NCBI RefSeq assembly: GCF_900091575.1
Contig: NZ_FMCR01000005.1
Location: forward strand, 372,001-436,000
DNA length: 64,000 nt
DNA from: Micromonospora saelicesensis
GTDB taxonomy: Bacteria; Actinomycetota; Actinomycetes; Mycobacteriales; Micromonosporaceae
Direction of reading: 5' to 3'
Part shown: positions 1 to 9,167 of the stretch, piece by piece
Layout of the letters: each line of letters begins with the position of its first letter
How positions within the stretch are numbered: the first letter of the stretch is position 1
Position numbers and translations under genes: made by a program
The notes under the pieces: model-generated
Told to the model about the DNA's origin: nothing
What the model saw: only the letters and a program-made list of their open reading frames with translations
The model's database searches: none

Positions 1-16
1 GGGGATGATGCCGGGT

Positions 17-706
17 ATGACGGCCGTACTGGTGATCGAGGACGACGACCGCATCCGCTTGGCGTTGTTGCTCGCACTGGAGGACGAGGGTTACGACGCG
101 GTGGGCGCGGCCACGGCCGAGGAAGGGCTGCGCGCGCAGCGGCGCGATCCCGCCGACTACGTGCTGGTCGACCTGATGCTGCCTGGTCTCGACGGCTTCG
201 AATGCATTCGGCAGCTGCGCCGTGACGACGACGTCCCGATCGTGGTGGTCAGCGCCCGCGACGACACCCACGACATCGTCGCCGCCCTGGAGGCCGGCGC
301 CGACGACTATCTCGTCAAGCCGGTGGCGATCAAGGAACTGACCGCGCGGCTGCGCGCCCTTCGCCGCCGCGCCCGTACCGGCGCCGCCGGGCACACGCCG
401 GAGCCGGTGCCCGTGCTCGTGGTCGGTGAGCTGGAGATCAGCCCTGACGGGGGAGAGGTGCGCAAAGCCGGCCAACCCGTACCGGTCACCCGTACCGAGT
501 TCCGGCTGCTCTGCGAGCTGGCCGAGCACGCCGGCCGGGTGCTGTCCCGCCAGCAACTGCTCGAACGGGTCTGGGGGTACGACAGCGGCGACGAACGGCT
601 CGTCGACGTGCATGTCGGCCGTCTGCGGCAGAAGATCGAGTCCGACCCGGCGAACCCCCGGCACCTGGTCACCCTGCGGGGCCTGGGCTACAAGCTGCAA
701 CGATGA
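17..706 (+). CDS. OmpR-family response regulator
   Basis: Two-component response regulator of about 229 aa. The receiver domain (residues 1-115) has the acidic pocket IEDDD at 7-11, the phosphoacceptor Asp52 in VDLMLPG and the conserved Lys in LVKP. A linker leads to a winged-helix DNA-binding domain (about 135-228) with the RLVDVHVGRLRQKI recognition-helix region. ATG codons at 5, 8 and 17 are in frame; 17 (MTAVLVIEDD) fits the family N-terminus best, but the window begins here so the upstream signal is unseen. The stop overlaps the kinase start (ATGA at 703), so the pair is translationally coupled. Target genes are unknown. Confidence 0.9.
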   Translation: MTAVLVIEDDDRIRLALLLALEDEGYDAVGAATAEEGLRAQRRDPADYVLVDLMLPGLDGFECIRQLRRDDDVPIVVVSARDDTHDIVAALEAGADDYLVKPVAIKELTARLRALRRRARTGAAGHTPEPVPVLVVGELEISPDGGEVRKAGQPVPVTRTEFRLLCELAEHAGRVLSRQQLLERVWGYDSGDERLVDVHVGRLRQKIESDPANPRHLVTLRGLGYKLQR

Positions 707-2058
707 GACGTCTCGGACTGCGTACCCGGGTGACCGCCGCGTTCGCGGTCGGCGCGCTTCTGCTCTCGGCGTCGATGGCCCTGGTCTCCTACGAGTTGAC
801 CCGCCGATCCCTGCTCGATGAGCGGGAACGCACCGCCCTGCGCGCAGCCTACTTCGACGCTACCGTCGTCCGTGCCGGGCTCGACACTGACACCCCCGAT
901 GTGGTGGAGGTGCTTCGTTCGCTGGACACGGGCGGGAGTCGGCGGCCGGTGCTGCACCTGGACGGCGAGTGGTATGCCCGTACCGCCGACCCCAGCACCA
1001 CCGCTGCCATCCCCGTTGAGCTGCGTCGGGTCGTCGCGGCCGGCGAGCCCGCGGTGCAGCGGGTACGCGTCGACGGCCAATCCGTCCTGGTCGTCGGGGT
1101 GCCCCTGTCCGCGTCCGCGACGTACTTCGAGGTCAACTCGCTCCGAGAACTGGAACAGACGTTCCAGGTCCTGGCGCTCGCGCTGACCACCGTCGCGATC
1201 ATGGTCGCCGGCTCCGGCGCGGCCCTCGGCTGGTACGCCACCCGGCACGGGCTGCGGCCGCTGACTGCGGTCGCCGACGCGGCCGAGAAGATCGCCGCGG
1301 GTGACTTCACCGCCCGCCTCGACACGGCCACCGACCCCGACCTGACCCGGCTTTCCTCCTCGTTCAACCAGATGGTCGACCGCCTCGCGCACCGCATCGA
1401 GCGGGACCGCCGCTTCGCCGCCGACGTCAGCCACGAGCTGCGCTCACCACTGCAGACCCTCGCCGCGGCGGCCAGCGTCCTGGCCCGCCGTCGGGAACAC
1501 CAGGACGAACGCACCGCCATCGCGGCCGGGCTCGTCGCCGACGAGATCGACCGTTTCCAGCGGCTCGTCAACGACCTGATCGACCTGGCCCGCAGCGACC
1601 AGCCCGCCCACCGGGCCCCCGTGGACGTCGTCGCGCTGGCCCGCGACGCCTGCCGTGCCCTCGACCTGCCCACGACGCTCGTCCATCTCGCACCCGACGT
1701 GCCGGCGACGTGGCTGGTCGAGCGGCGCCGTGTCGCGCAGGTCCTGGCGAACCTGCTCGACAACGCGGTGACCTACGGAGGCGGTCCAGCCGGCGTCCGG
1801 CTGAGCCGCGACGGCAGCACTGGCGTGATAGAGGTCGAGGACGACGGACCCGGTGTGCCCGTCGAGGACCGCGAGGCGATCTTCGACCGTTTCGTCCGGG
1901 GGCGAGCAGCTCACACCCGGGGCGCCGGCGACGGCACAGGGCTCGGACTCGCGCTGGTCGCGCAGCACGCCGCAGCACACGCCGGACACGTCACCGTCGG
2001 TGACCGGCCCGGCGGAGGCGCCTGCTTCCGTGTCACCCTGCCGGAGAGCCTGCCATGA
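703..2058 (+). CDS. Sensor histidine kinase, HAMP type
   Basis: Membrane histidine kinase of 451 aa, cognate to the upstream regulator. A TM segment lies near residues 9-27 and a second near 155-180, bracketing an extracytoplasmic sensor region of about 125 aa. HAMP follows, then the HisKA motif DVSHELRSPLQ with the phospho-His at residue 244. The HATPase_c domain shows NLLDNAVTYGG (N box), EVEDDGPGVP (G1) and GTGLGLAL (G2). It overlaps the regulator by 4 nt and the following lipoprotein by 4 nt (ATGA at 2055), so the three are one operon. The ligand is not deducible. Confidence 0.92.
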   Translation: MRRLGLRTRVTAAFAVGALLLSASMALVSYELTRRSLLDERERTALRAAYFDATVVRAGLDTDTPDVVEVLRSLDTGGSRRPVLHLDGEWYARTADPSTTAAIPVELRRVVAAGEPAVQRVRVDGQSVLVVGVPLSASATYFEVNSLRELEQTFQVLALALTTVAIMVAGSGAALGWYATRHGLRPLTAVADAAEKIAAGDFTARLDTATDPDLTRLSSSFNQMVDRLAHRIERDRRFAADVSHELRSPLQTLAAAASVLARRREHQDERTAIAAGLVADEIDRFQRLVNDLIDLARSDQPAHRAPVDVVALARDACRALDLPTTLVHLAPDVPATWLVERRRVAQVLANLLDNAVTYGGGPAGVRLSRDGSTGVIEVEDDGPGVPVEDREAIFDRFVRGRAAHTRGAGDGTGLGLALVAQHAAAHAGHVTVGDRPGGGACFRVTLPESLP

Positions 2059-2618
2059 ACCATCGTTATCTCGTCGCACTGGCGCTTGCCGCGCTGCTGA
2101 CCAGCTGCAGCATCCCCACCGACGATGCCCCCCGCGTAGTGCAGGCACCACAAGGGCCGTTTCAGAGCTCCACGCCCGTCGACACCAGCCCACCAGTCGG
2201 CCCTGCCGCCGAGACGCTCTGCTTCGTCCGCGACAACCGCATCATCTCTTTCGTCCGGCGCGTCGAGCGGCCACCAACGATCGAGGACCAACTGCGGCAT
2301 CTGCTGGCCGGGCCCACCGCCGCCGAACGCGCTACCGACTTGACCAGCGCGCTGCCAGGAGCGGTCAACGCCGCCGGTGTCACAGTGGCCGGCACCCAGG
2401 CCCGCGTTGGGGTCGACGAACCCGGCGACGACGCCGGCCGCAGCGACGAGGTCCTCGCCTTCGGGCAAATCGTCTGCACCCTCACCAGCCGCGACGACGT
2501 CACCACCGTCACATTTTCCCGTGATGGCCGACCTCTCAGAGTGCCGCGCGCTGACGGTTCACTGTCCGACCAGCCCCTCACTCGCGCCGATTTCGCGCCA
2601 CTGATCACCCCTCGTTGA
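2055..2618 (+). CDS. GerMN-domain lipoprotein
   Basis: A 187-aa secreted lipoprotein. The signal peptide ends in a lipobox LLTSC, so the Cys at about residue 18 should be lipidated outside the membrane. The body resembles a GerMN (sporulation/germination) domain, with an EDQLRHLLAGPT segment and alternating strand-forming stretches after it. Its 4-nt overlap with the kinase implies it works with the two-component system, as LpqB does with MtrAB, although LpqB is about three times longer. A role in modulating the kinase sensor is inference. Confidence 0.8.
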   Translation: MNHRYLVALALAALLTSCSIPTDDAPRVVQAPQGPFQSSTPVDTSPPVGPAAETLCFVRDNRIISFVRRVERPPTIEDQLRHLLAGPTAAERATDLTSALPGAVNAAGVTVAGTQARVGVDEPGDDAGRSDEVLAFGQIVCTLTSRDDVTTVTFSRDGRPLRVPRADGSLSDQPLTRADFAPLITPR

Positions 2619-2831
2619 CCTTCGCCTCTACCGCGCCTGGACCCGCGCGAGCCTCCGGGCTGCCCTACAGCGCATCTATGCAAACAATGACCGACAGGCG
2701 GTTTACGGTCCATCGGTAGTCCAGCGAACGCTCCTCGTCAGTCCACTTCGGCACCTGCCTGACCTCGGCCGCCGCCGTCATCCTGCTGCTCCTGCTCGCC
2801 GAGCTGCTGATGCTGCCGCTGGGTCGAAGGG

Positions 2832-3050
2832 GTGCCCCCGGGCCTCAGAATCACCCTGGATCGTCTTGTGCGGCTGACCGAAACGGCGCTCAGCAGCACC
2901 GACGTAATTTTGAAACGAGACCAGGAGACCACTGAGCGAGCTGATGCCGAGAGGCGGCAGAGCATCCGCCGCGAGCGTTGGATGCTCGTCATCGGAGCCC
3001 TCGCCGGTCTGCTCCTCGCCATCCTGAGCCACCAGGTGGGGCTTACCTGA
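2832..3050 (+). CDS. Small single-pass membrane protein
   Basis: A 72-aa ORF with a GTG start. It has an amphipathic, charge-rich helix (residues 25-48, many Glu/Arg, probably coiled coil) and one C-terminal TM segment (WMLVIGALAGLLLAIL). The layout is that of small tail-anchored actinobacterial proteins of unknown role. In-frame TGA at 2808 limits the start. Just upstream another frame (about 2740-2936) encodes a Leu-rich hydrophobic stretch that may be an unrelated short ORF or a frame remnant. No function can be assigned. Confidence 0.5.
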   Translation: MPPGLRITLDRLVRLTETALSSTDVILKRDQETTERADAERRQSIRRERWMLVIGALAGLLLAILSHQVGLT

Positions 3051-3273
3051 GGCGCGTGATCACTTCGGTCAGCTCCAGCCGTGTGTGAGGTCACGGTAAG
3101 CACGGCCTGCCGCAGCTTCTCGCCTAGATCAACGTTTTAACGATGATCTTCGCTGGAAGTTGTGGCCGTCCCCTTGGCGCGGTACCAGCGGTGACGCGGC
3201 CCCTCGCTGGCATAACGGCGATCGTGGCCCGGATCTCTCTCGACGCTGGGGGGTGACTGCCGTGGGCGGGTGA

Positions 3274-3501
3274 GTCGATCACTACGGGGCAGGGACCGGC
3301 GAGACCGTGGCCGCGCTCGACGTGATCCCGACGCCGGGACACACCGCACCGGACCAGTGACCTCCCGGAGGCGCCAGCTTCAAGACCACGAAGTCGATCA
3401 CGATCTTCAGTGCTTCGCTCGACGTCCGCATCCCCGCGGCGGTCAGGCGGAGGCCCGGCTTCATGAGAATCCGGGCCGCCCGCCGGGCGTACGCCCGTTG
3501 A
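3274..3501 (+). pseudogene. Decayed remnant, metallo-beta-lactamase-like motif
   Basis: One frame reads a metallo-hydrolase-like segment (ETVAALDVIPTPGHTA) up to TGA at 3358-3360. In the same frame, a second stretch with strong G/C third positions continues to TGA at 3499-3501. TPGHT is characteristic of metallo-beta-lactamase-fold proteins near the third metal-binding His. No intact ORF covers the region, so I read it as a degraded gene in the 489-bp gap before the SDR gene. Alternative: chance coding-like sequence. Confidence 0.35.
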
Positions 3502-3539
3502 CCAAGCCGCTTACTCCGGCAGGCGGATTACCGGTGAAG

Positions 3540-4247
3540 TCAGGCGAAGAGGTTGCCGGTGATGTCGGCGTAGAAGTCGGCGGGATCGCGGGAGAGGGAG
3601 GCCTTGACGTTGGCGGTGGGCTTGTCAGCGATGACTTCGATCTTGCCTGCTTCCAGTCCGTCGAGGGCTTGGGCGACCACCTCGTGGGGCGCGAGCTTGG
3701 GGATGTCGATGCCAGCCATCATGTCCGTGTCGGCGATCGCCAGCGCCAGGGCGGTGACCAGAGTCTTCTGGTCGGCCAACTCGAGTCGGATGCCATTCGT
3801 CAGGGACCACTCCGCGGCCTTGGAGGCGGCGTAGCCGTTGCTGCCGGGGCTGAAGGTGTACCAGCTCAGCGCCGAGATGACGTTGAGGATGGCGCCGCCG
3901 CCCAGCCTGGGCGCGAAGGCGCGGGTGACGTTGAGAGTGCCCCAGAAGTTGGTGTCGAGGTCGCGGCGGATGTTCTCCGTGGACGGGCCGAGCAGTGGGG
4001 CTTCAGTGGAGGTGCCAGCGTTGTTGATGAGGATGTCGAGGTCGCCCACCTTGCCTGCGGCGGCCTCGATGGACGCGGGATCCGTGATGTCCAGCTGGAG
4101 CGCGATGGCACCGGGGATGTCGATGCTTTCCAGGCGACGGGCGGTCGCATAGACGGTGGCGCCCCGGGTGAGGAGGGCCTCGGCGAAGGCCTTGCCGAGG
4201 CCGCGGTTAGCTCCGGTCACGAGAGCTGTTGAGCCGTTGATTTGCAT
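3540..4247 (-). CDS. SDR-family NAD(P)-dependent oxidoreductase
   Basis: Classical short-chain dehydrogenase of 235 aa with a Rossmann fold. The cofactor motif TGANRGLG is at residues 11-18, NNAG follows strand 4, and the catalytic YAASK (Tyr-x3-Lys) lies near 143-147 with a serine pair upstream (NVISALSW). It should oxidise or reduce an alcohol or carbonyl; the substrate is unknown. The short C-terminus is typical of the group annotated as SDR family oxidoreductase. An 8-bp palindrome TGACGTCA at 4271-4278 sits 24 bp upstream of the start and could be an operator. It is flanked on both sides by decayed sequence. Confidence 0.88.
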   Translation of the reverse strand: MQINGSTALVTGANRGLGKAFAEALLTRGATVYATARRLESIDIPGAIALQLDITDPASIEAAAGKVGDLDILINNAGTSTEAPLLGPSTENIRRDLDTNFWGTLNVTRAFAPRLGGGAILNVISALSWYTFSPGSNGYAASKAAEWSLTNGIRLELADQKTLVTALALAIADTDMMAGIDIPKLAPHEVVAQALDGLEAGKIEVIADKPTANVKASLSRDPADFYADITGNLFA

Positions 4248-4331
4248 ATCGCCACGCTAAAACCTCACGTTGACGTCAGGGGCAAACTTGTGCGAGGTGA
4301 ATCACCCTCGCCCGTGTCGGCGGCGCTCGGC

Positions 4332-4780
4332 TCAGGGCGACCCGGGTGCGGCCGGTAACGCCCAGTCGGGCGGATCGGGCGTCTCGAGCCGTTCGCGTAG
4401 GTCATCGGGGAGCAGGTCGGCGTATTGGTACTCGCGGACCTGCTCGGGGTGCACCACGCACGGAACCGGCAGGTACATGTCGCTGATTACCGGCGGTTCG
4501 GGAGGCGCTTCGAGTAGGACGACCGACAGGTCCAGGGACCAGCCGCAGGGCGACCCGCTGCCGCCGCCCGGTGAAAGCCACTGACCGACATGCGGTTACA
4601 GATGTCGGATCGGTCGATGACGCAGCGTGCCAAAAGCGGTTTGATCGAGTTCGATGCCGGGCATCCAGTATGGAGGTACGTGCCATCGAAGGCTCGCAAC
4701 AGCGCCGCCAGCATGAGGCCGAAGCAGCCAAAGACGTCCACCAACTCGCGACACGCACTGCTGCACTCGACTCCAGCGGG
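4332..4780 (-). pseudogene. Decayed or frameshifted gene remnant
   Basis: Between the SDR and STAND genes the minus strand carries two coding-like stretches in different frames. The upstream one (about 4780-4575) contains DVFGCFGLMLAALLRAF. The downstream one (about 4575-4332) contains DMYLPVPCVVHPEQV and PDDLRERLETPDPPDW and ends at TGA 4332-4334. Third-position G/C bias is high in each stretch and neither has a convincing start. A single indel near 4575 would join them. I do not recognise the family. Confidence 0.35.
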
Positions 4781-4788
4781 AGATTGTG

Positions 4789-7770
4789 ATGACGACACGC
4801 AAGCCCGTCGACTTGGTGTTCGTACACGGGCTGTTTTCGTCGCCCTCGACCTGGCAACCGTTCGTGGACCTCATCCAGGGTGATGCGGAGCTGGCGTCGT
4901 TCGTCAGCGTACATACGTTTCGGTACGAGTCGCCGCCCATCAGGGTTCGGATCGACCGCCGCATCGCTGAGGTCGACGACATCGCCGACAGACTGTGGAC
5001 GTACTACGAGAACGAGTTACGAGACGCCGCGTCGATCGTGTTCGTCACCCATAGCCAAGGTGGCCTCGTCGTGCAGCGACTGCTGGCCCGGCAGGTGTGG
5101 CGTGGCCGCGCTGACAAACTCAGCCGGATCAAGAACATTGTGATGTTTGCCTGCCCGAACTCTGGAGCGGAGTTCCTGCTGTCGGTGCGGAGATTCACGT
5201 TCTTCGCTTCGAGGAATCCTCAGGAGCGACAGTTGCGCCCCTTCGATCGGGCCGTTATGGAGGCGCAGGAAACCGTTGTACGCGCGGTCGTGCAGGCCCA
5301 AGGCGTCAGCAAGACCGAGTGCTTCATCCCGCTCGCCTCATACGGTGGCGTCAGCGATCGGATCGCGCCGCCGATCGTCACGTCGATGCCGTTCTCCTCG
5401 AATGGCGTCGTCGACGGTGACCACTTCTCGATCATCAAACCGACAGGCCGGGAGACCTCCCAGTACCGAATCGTCCGCAGGGCACTGCTCGGCGCTGGCG
5501 AGTCGGAACAGCCGCCTGCGAGTTCCTCGGACACTTCCTCCGAATGGCAGGTGCGGGCGTCGGTCACTCCGCCCTATGGCCGTAGGGACACCCCTTTGCA
5601 GGGGCGAGCAAGCCTGATGCGATCGATCGAGTCGCCCAATCCGCTGCGGAGGGTCCATGTACTGGCGGGTCTGGGCGGCTCGGGCAAGAGTCGCCTGGCG
5701 TTGGAGATCGCTCATCGGGCGGAGGCGACCGGCTGTCGGGTGTGGTGGGTCCCCGTGACCCGCATCAACTCCTGCATGCGAGCGGTGGCCGTGCGATTGG
5801 GCGCGCCAGAGGTCGAGATCGAACGCGCCTGGGTGGGTTCGGCAAGCGCGACCGATCTGGTATGGCGCCTGCTCAATAGCCAGGAGGATCCCTGGCTACT
5901 CGTGTTCGACAACGCCGACGATCCCGGGCATCTGGCGCCCTACGACGGGCCGGTGTCAGACGGATCCGGGTGGCTCAGGGAGCCGACAATCGCCAAGGGC
6001 AAGGTCCTGGTGACCAGCCGCGACCGGAACGAATCAACCTGGGGAACGTGGAGCGCAGTGCACCATGTGTCGCCGCTGCAAGAGAGCGACGGTGCGGCTG
6101 TCCTGCTGGACCGGCTCCGACCCGAGGTCAGCGGGCGTTCCTTCGAGGAAGCCCGGAAGCTGTCCGCGGTGCTGGGAGGTCTCCCACTGGCGCTCCGCGC
6201 GGCAGCCGACTACATCAACGACGTCAACACCAAGAAGATCTGGGGCTCTGACTCCGCTGGGATACGGGATCTGGCTACCTACCGGGCAGAGGCTCGTCGG
6301 CGTCTCGAGTCAACGACCAATTCGGACAGTGGCGATCTCAACGAATCGCTGGGCTTGGAAATGGAGCATGTATTCGGGTTGTCCCTTGAACTTCTGACGG
6401 AACGCGGTGTGACTCTGGCGCCGCGACTGCTGAAGCTGTTCGCCTGCCTGAACATCGCCCCGATCCCATATCACGTGCTGCTACGGCAGGACGTGGTGGC
6501 AGAGTCACCGCTGTTTCACGGCTCGAGCCTGAAGCAACGGATCGCGGCGCTCGGCGGCCTGGCCGACCTCGGCCTCGTGGAACCCCATGTGCTGCCGGAC
6601 GTCAACGACGAGGAACTGGCGCAGGTCCTGTCTCTGCATCCACTCGCTCACGGGGTCCTTCGGCAGGACAAGGAGGTCAGGCAGCGACACCTCGACTACT
6701 ACGGGCTCAACGTGCAGATGCTCCTGGCAATGACCAAAGGTCTCGATCCGGATTACCCAGAGAGCTGGGTCATGTGGAACGTTCTCGCACCGCACGCGGT
6801 CAGTCTCGTACCGGCCACGCTCCTGCAGGGCACCTGGCCGCGGGACCGACAGGTCACCGCATCGGCGCTGGAACTCGCCCGGCTCACCGCCCGCTACCTC
6901 ATCGTCACGGGTTTACTGGGACCGGCGCAGGACCTCATCGACTCCCTGATTTCCCAGTGTCACCTGTTTGGTCTTGATCGCGACGACCGCGAGATATTGG
7001 CGCTGCGCCACGAGGAGGGCCGCATCGCTCTCGACCGAGGCGAGCCAAAGGCCGCGGAGGAGAAGCTCCGGCAGGTGATTGCCGGACGCACCCAGATTCT
7101 CGGTGAGGACCACGCCGACACGCTCGCCAGTCGACACAAGTTCGCCAAGGCAATACTCGAGCAGGGCCGCTGGGCCGAGGCGGAGCCACTGCTGCGCTCC
7201 ATCGTCAATGCGGAGAACTCCGTCCGCGGCCCGGAACACGCAGACACCATGGTGGTGCGGCACAGTCTCGCCCGGGCCATCCTCAACCTGGGTCGCGCCG
7301 CCGAGGCGGAGCAAATGATTCGGGAGGTGCTGGACATCCGACGGCGGATCTGGTCGCCGACCACGCCGGAGACGCTCTTCGTCCGCCGCACACTCGCGAA
7401 GAGCCTTGCCGAACAGGGAAAGGACGCCGAGGCCGAGGCCGAGGCGAGGGACGCAATCCGCGAGGCCGGTGACCGTTGGCACGCCCCGGCGGTGATGCAC
7501 CTGCGATACATCCTGGCGGTCGCCCTCGTCCACCAGGGCAAAGAGGCAGCCGCCATCACCGACCTGAGCCAGCTCCTCGTCGATCGGATCAAGGCGCTGG
7601 GGCCGGACCACCCGGAGACGGAGCGCACTCGGGTGTTGCTGGCCCAGGCAAGGGGCATCCCGCCGGATCAGACGGACGGCTCGTCTCGTCAACCAGGAGC
7701 GGCTGCCCGGCAGGCACCCATGCCGAGGACCACCGCGGAGGACTCCCCTGTCGTGTTGCCGACAGATTGA
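4789..7770 (+). CDS. STAND protein: alpha/beta hydrolase + NB-ARC + TPR
   Basis: A 993-aa three-part protein. Residues 1-220 are an alpha/beta hydrolase of the lipase/DUF676-PGAP1 kind: LVFVHGLFSS oxyanion loop, nucleophile elbow THSQGG with Ser89, and a C-terminal GDHFSI His. An NB-ARC NTPase follows: Walker A GLGGSGKS at about 294, Walker B WLLVFDNAD at about 369, and a TSRD sensor. The C-terminal 300 residues are kinesin-light-chain-like TPRs (HADTLASRHKFAKAIL, HADTMVVRHSLARAIL). The usual STAND reading is ligand sensing by the TPRs, NTP-dependent oligomerisation, and effector activation by the hydrolase. ATG 4789 has GGGAG 6 nt upstream and is preferred to GTG 4786. A role in defence or regulated lipolysis is inference. 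Confidence 0.85.
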   Translation: MTTRKPVDLVFVHGLFSSPSTWQPFVDLIQGDAELASFVSVHTFRYESPPIRVRIDRRIAEVDDIADRLWTYYENELRDAASIVFVTHSQGGLVVQRLLARQVWRGRADKLSRIKNIVMFACPNSGAEFLLSVRRFTFFASRNPQERQLRPFDRAVMEAQETVVRAVVQAQGVSKTECFIPLASYGGVSDRIAPPIVTSMPFSSNGVVDGDHFSIIKPTGRETSQYRIVRRALLGAGESEQPPASSSDTSSEWQVRASVTPPYGRRDTPLQGRASLMRSIESPNPLRRVHVLAGLGGSGKSRLALEIAHRAEATGCRVWWVPVTRINSCMRAVAVRLGAPEVEIERAWVGSASATDLVWRLLNSQEDPWLLVFDNADDPGHLAPYDGPVSDGSGWLREPTIAKGKVLVTSRDRNESTWGTWSAVHHVSPLQESDGAAVLLDRLRPEVSGRSFEEARKLSAVLGGLPLALRAAADYINDVNTKKIWGSDSAGIRDLATYRAEARRRLESTTNSDSGDLNESLGLEMEHVFGLSLELLTERGVTLAPRLLKLFACLNIAPIPYHVLLRQDVVAESPLFHGSSLKQRIAALGGLADLGLVEPHVLPDVNDEELAQVLSLHPLAHGVLRQDKEVRQRHLDYYGLNVQMLLAMTKGLDPDYPESWVMWNVLAPHAVSLVPATLLQGTWPRDRQVTASALELARLTARYLIVTGLLGPAQDLIDSLISQCHLFGLDRDDREILALRHEEGRIALDRGEPKAAEEKLRQVIAGRTQILGEDHADTLASRHKFAKAILEQGRWAEAEPLLRSIVNAENSVRGPEHADTMVVRHSLARAILNLGRAAEAEQMIREVLDIRRRIWSPTTPETLFVRRTLAKSLAEQGKDAEAEAEARDAIREAGDRWHAPAVMHLRYILAVALVHQGKEAAAITDLSQLLVDRIKALGPDHPETERTRVLLAQARGIPPDQTDGSSRQPGAAARQAPMPRTTAEDSPVVLPTD

Positions 7771-7869
7771 ACCGGGGAAGATCGCCGGAACGTATAGCTA
7801 CCAGACAGCCCCGTGCACGCTAGCCTCAGGTATCAACATCAGCCGATTTCGCGAGTACTGGGAGACCAG

Positions 7870-8055
7870 ATGACGATACCCAGCAGCCAGAACGAGTCCA
7901 GCTCAACCTGGGCTTCCGGGCCGGCGGGCGATGACGCTCAAGCGCAGACTTCACGCCTCGAAGTGGCCCGGCGGATCGCCCGAGAAGCACTGGAAGCGGA
8001 TCGCCAAGCAGTTGAACTGGACGCCCGGTTTGCCTTTGGCGTCAACAGTAGATGA
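7870..8055 (+). CDS. Small hypothetical protein
   Basis: A 61-aa ORF 99 nt after the STAND gene. ATG 7870 is preceded by GGGAG with good spacing; an upstream in-frame ATG at 7813 lacks such a site. The N-terminal half is Ser/Gln-rich and flexible; the C-terminal half (RLEVARRIAREALEADRQAVELD) is one long amphipathic helix. It could be a small partner of the STAND protein. No family is recognised. Confidence 0.45.
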   Translation: MTIPSSQNESSSTWASGPAGDDAQAQTSRLEVARRIAREALEADRQAVELDARFAFGVNSR

Positions 8056-8293
8056 AGAAGCTTCCCAAACGGCCTTACCGCCGAAAGTAATATGACCAAG
8101 CGGGAATCCCACGCAGCATCATGTGTGTAACGGGTACGCGATATGGACTGTTTGGTCTCACCGCCAGCGCAAAACCTAGCCGCCGGCACGGCTCCGGCCG
8201 CCCGTCGACGTGCGCAGCACTCCACATCCAGGTGGCGACATTGACGCTCATCATGGGGTATCCTGCGCCCATCGCAGGTTCTACGAGAGTGCG

Positions 8294-9106
8294 GTGATCA
8301 GTGTGATCGAGTCCGTATCCCATGACTCGTTTTTCAAGTCCGTGACCACCGACCACTTTGATCGAGGCCGTATATCCGACCTGGCCGCAGGCAGAATTGC
8401 TGCCATTCGGGTCCCGGATCTACTGCCTCGCTCGATTTGCGAAGAAGTGTTGGAGGCGCTTACCCAAGCGAAATTCGAATCGTACGGTCAGGAGCGGGTC
8501 TATCCGACGGTCCTACGCTTCGGCGTCGGCGTCAGCGACCACAGACACGGGGGTGCGGTTGCCGACTCGTACTGGCCTGCCGTCAGGGAGAATGAAGACA
8601 GGTGGCGCAGTCTCGGGTTGTCCATCGACCCATTCGAGCTCTGCCGCAAGGCGATCGGCACCGACTGGCCCGGCGGCATCGCTGTCGGCCGCAGCGGTGG
8701 CCGACAAATGTGCCCCGGGGTCGCCCGCGAGCCCAATGACGGGTTTCAGGTTCACTTCGACAACGTGTTGCGTGAATTCAAGGGCAACCTGCTCGACGCG
8801 AACATAATCAGTCAGTTCGCCTTCAACCTGTACCTCAGCATGCCCGATGATGGCGGTGAGACGGTCGTATGGAGGCATCGTTGGAGCCCGGCCGACGAGG
8901 CTTTCAGGCTGCCCAATTCGTACGGCTTCTCGGAGGACGTGGTAGCTGGCGTAGAATCGTTCGTGCTAAAGCCAGCAGTCGGTGAAGGGCTGTTGTTCGA
9001 CCCACGTAACTACCATGCGGTGCGACCCAGTCGTGGCGCGCGACGCATGGCGCTGGGAATGTCGATCGGCCTGAGCGACACCGGTCAACTTCTGACGTGG
9101 GGGTAG
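8294..9106 (+). CDS. 2OG-Fe(II)-dependent oxygenase-like protein
   Basis: A protein of about 270 aa with a cupin-type double-stranded beta-helix. The iron facial triad is visible as His154-x-Asp156 (VHFDN) and the distal His241 (NYHAVRPS), with Arg244 placed to bind 2-oxoglutarate. The Asp is present, so hydroxylation or desaturation is more likely than radical halogenation, which needs a Gly/Ala there. GTG 8294 with GAGAG just upstream, or GTG 8303, are plausible starts; the frame stays open to 8210. A PhzF-like gene follows within about 60 nt, so a small tailoring operon is likely. Substrate unknown. Confidence 0.7.
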   Translation: MISVIESVSHDSFFKSVTTDHFDRGRISDLAAGRIAAIRVPDLLPRSICEEVLEALTQAKFESYGQERVYPTVLRFGVGVSDHRHGGAVADSYWPAVRENEDRWRSLGLSIDPFELCRKAIGTDWPGGIAVGRSGGRQMCPGVAREPNDGFQVHFDNVLREFKGNLLDANIISQFAFNLYLSMPDDGGETVVWRHRWSPADEAFRLPNSYGFSEDVVAGVESFVLKPAVGEGLLFDPRNYHAVRPSRGARRMALGMSIGLSDTGQLLTWG

Positions 9107-9167
9107 CGGGCCTGGACAGCGGAGATTCCCATTGACTGCCCCTCCGGGGAAACATTATAGTTGCGAA

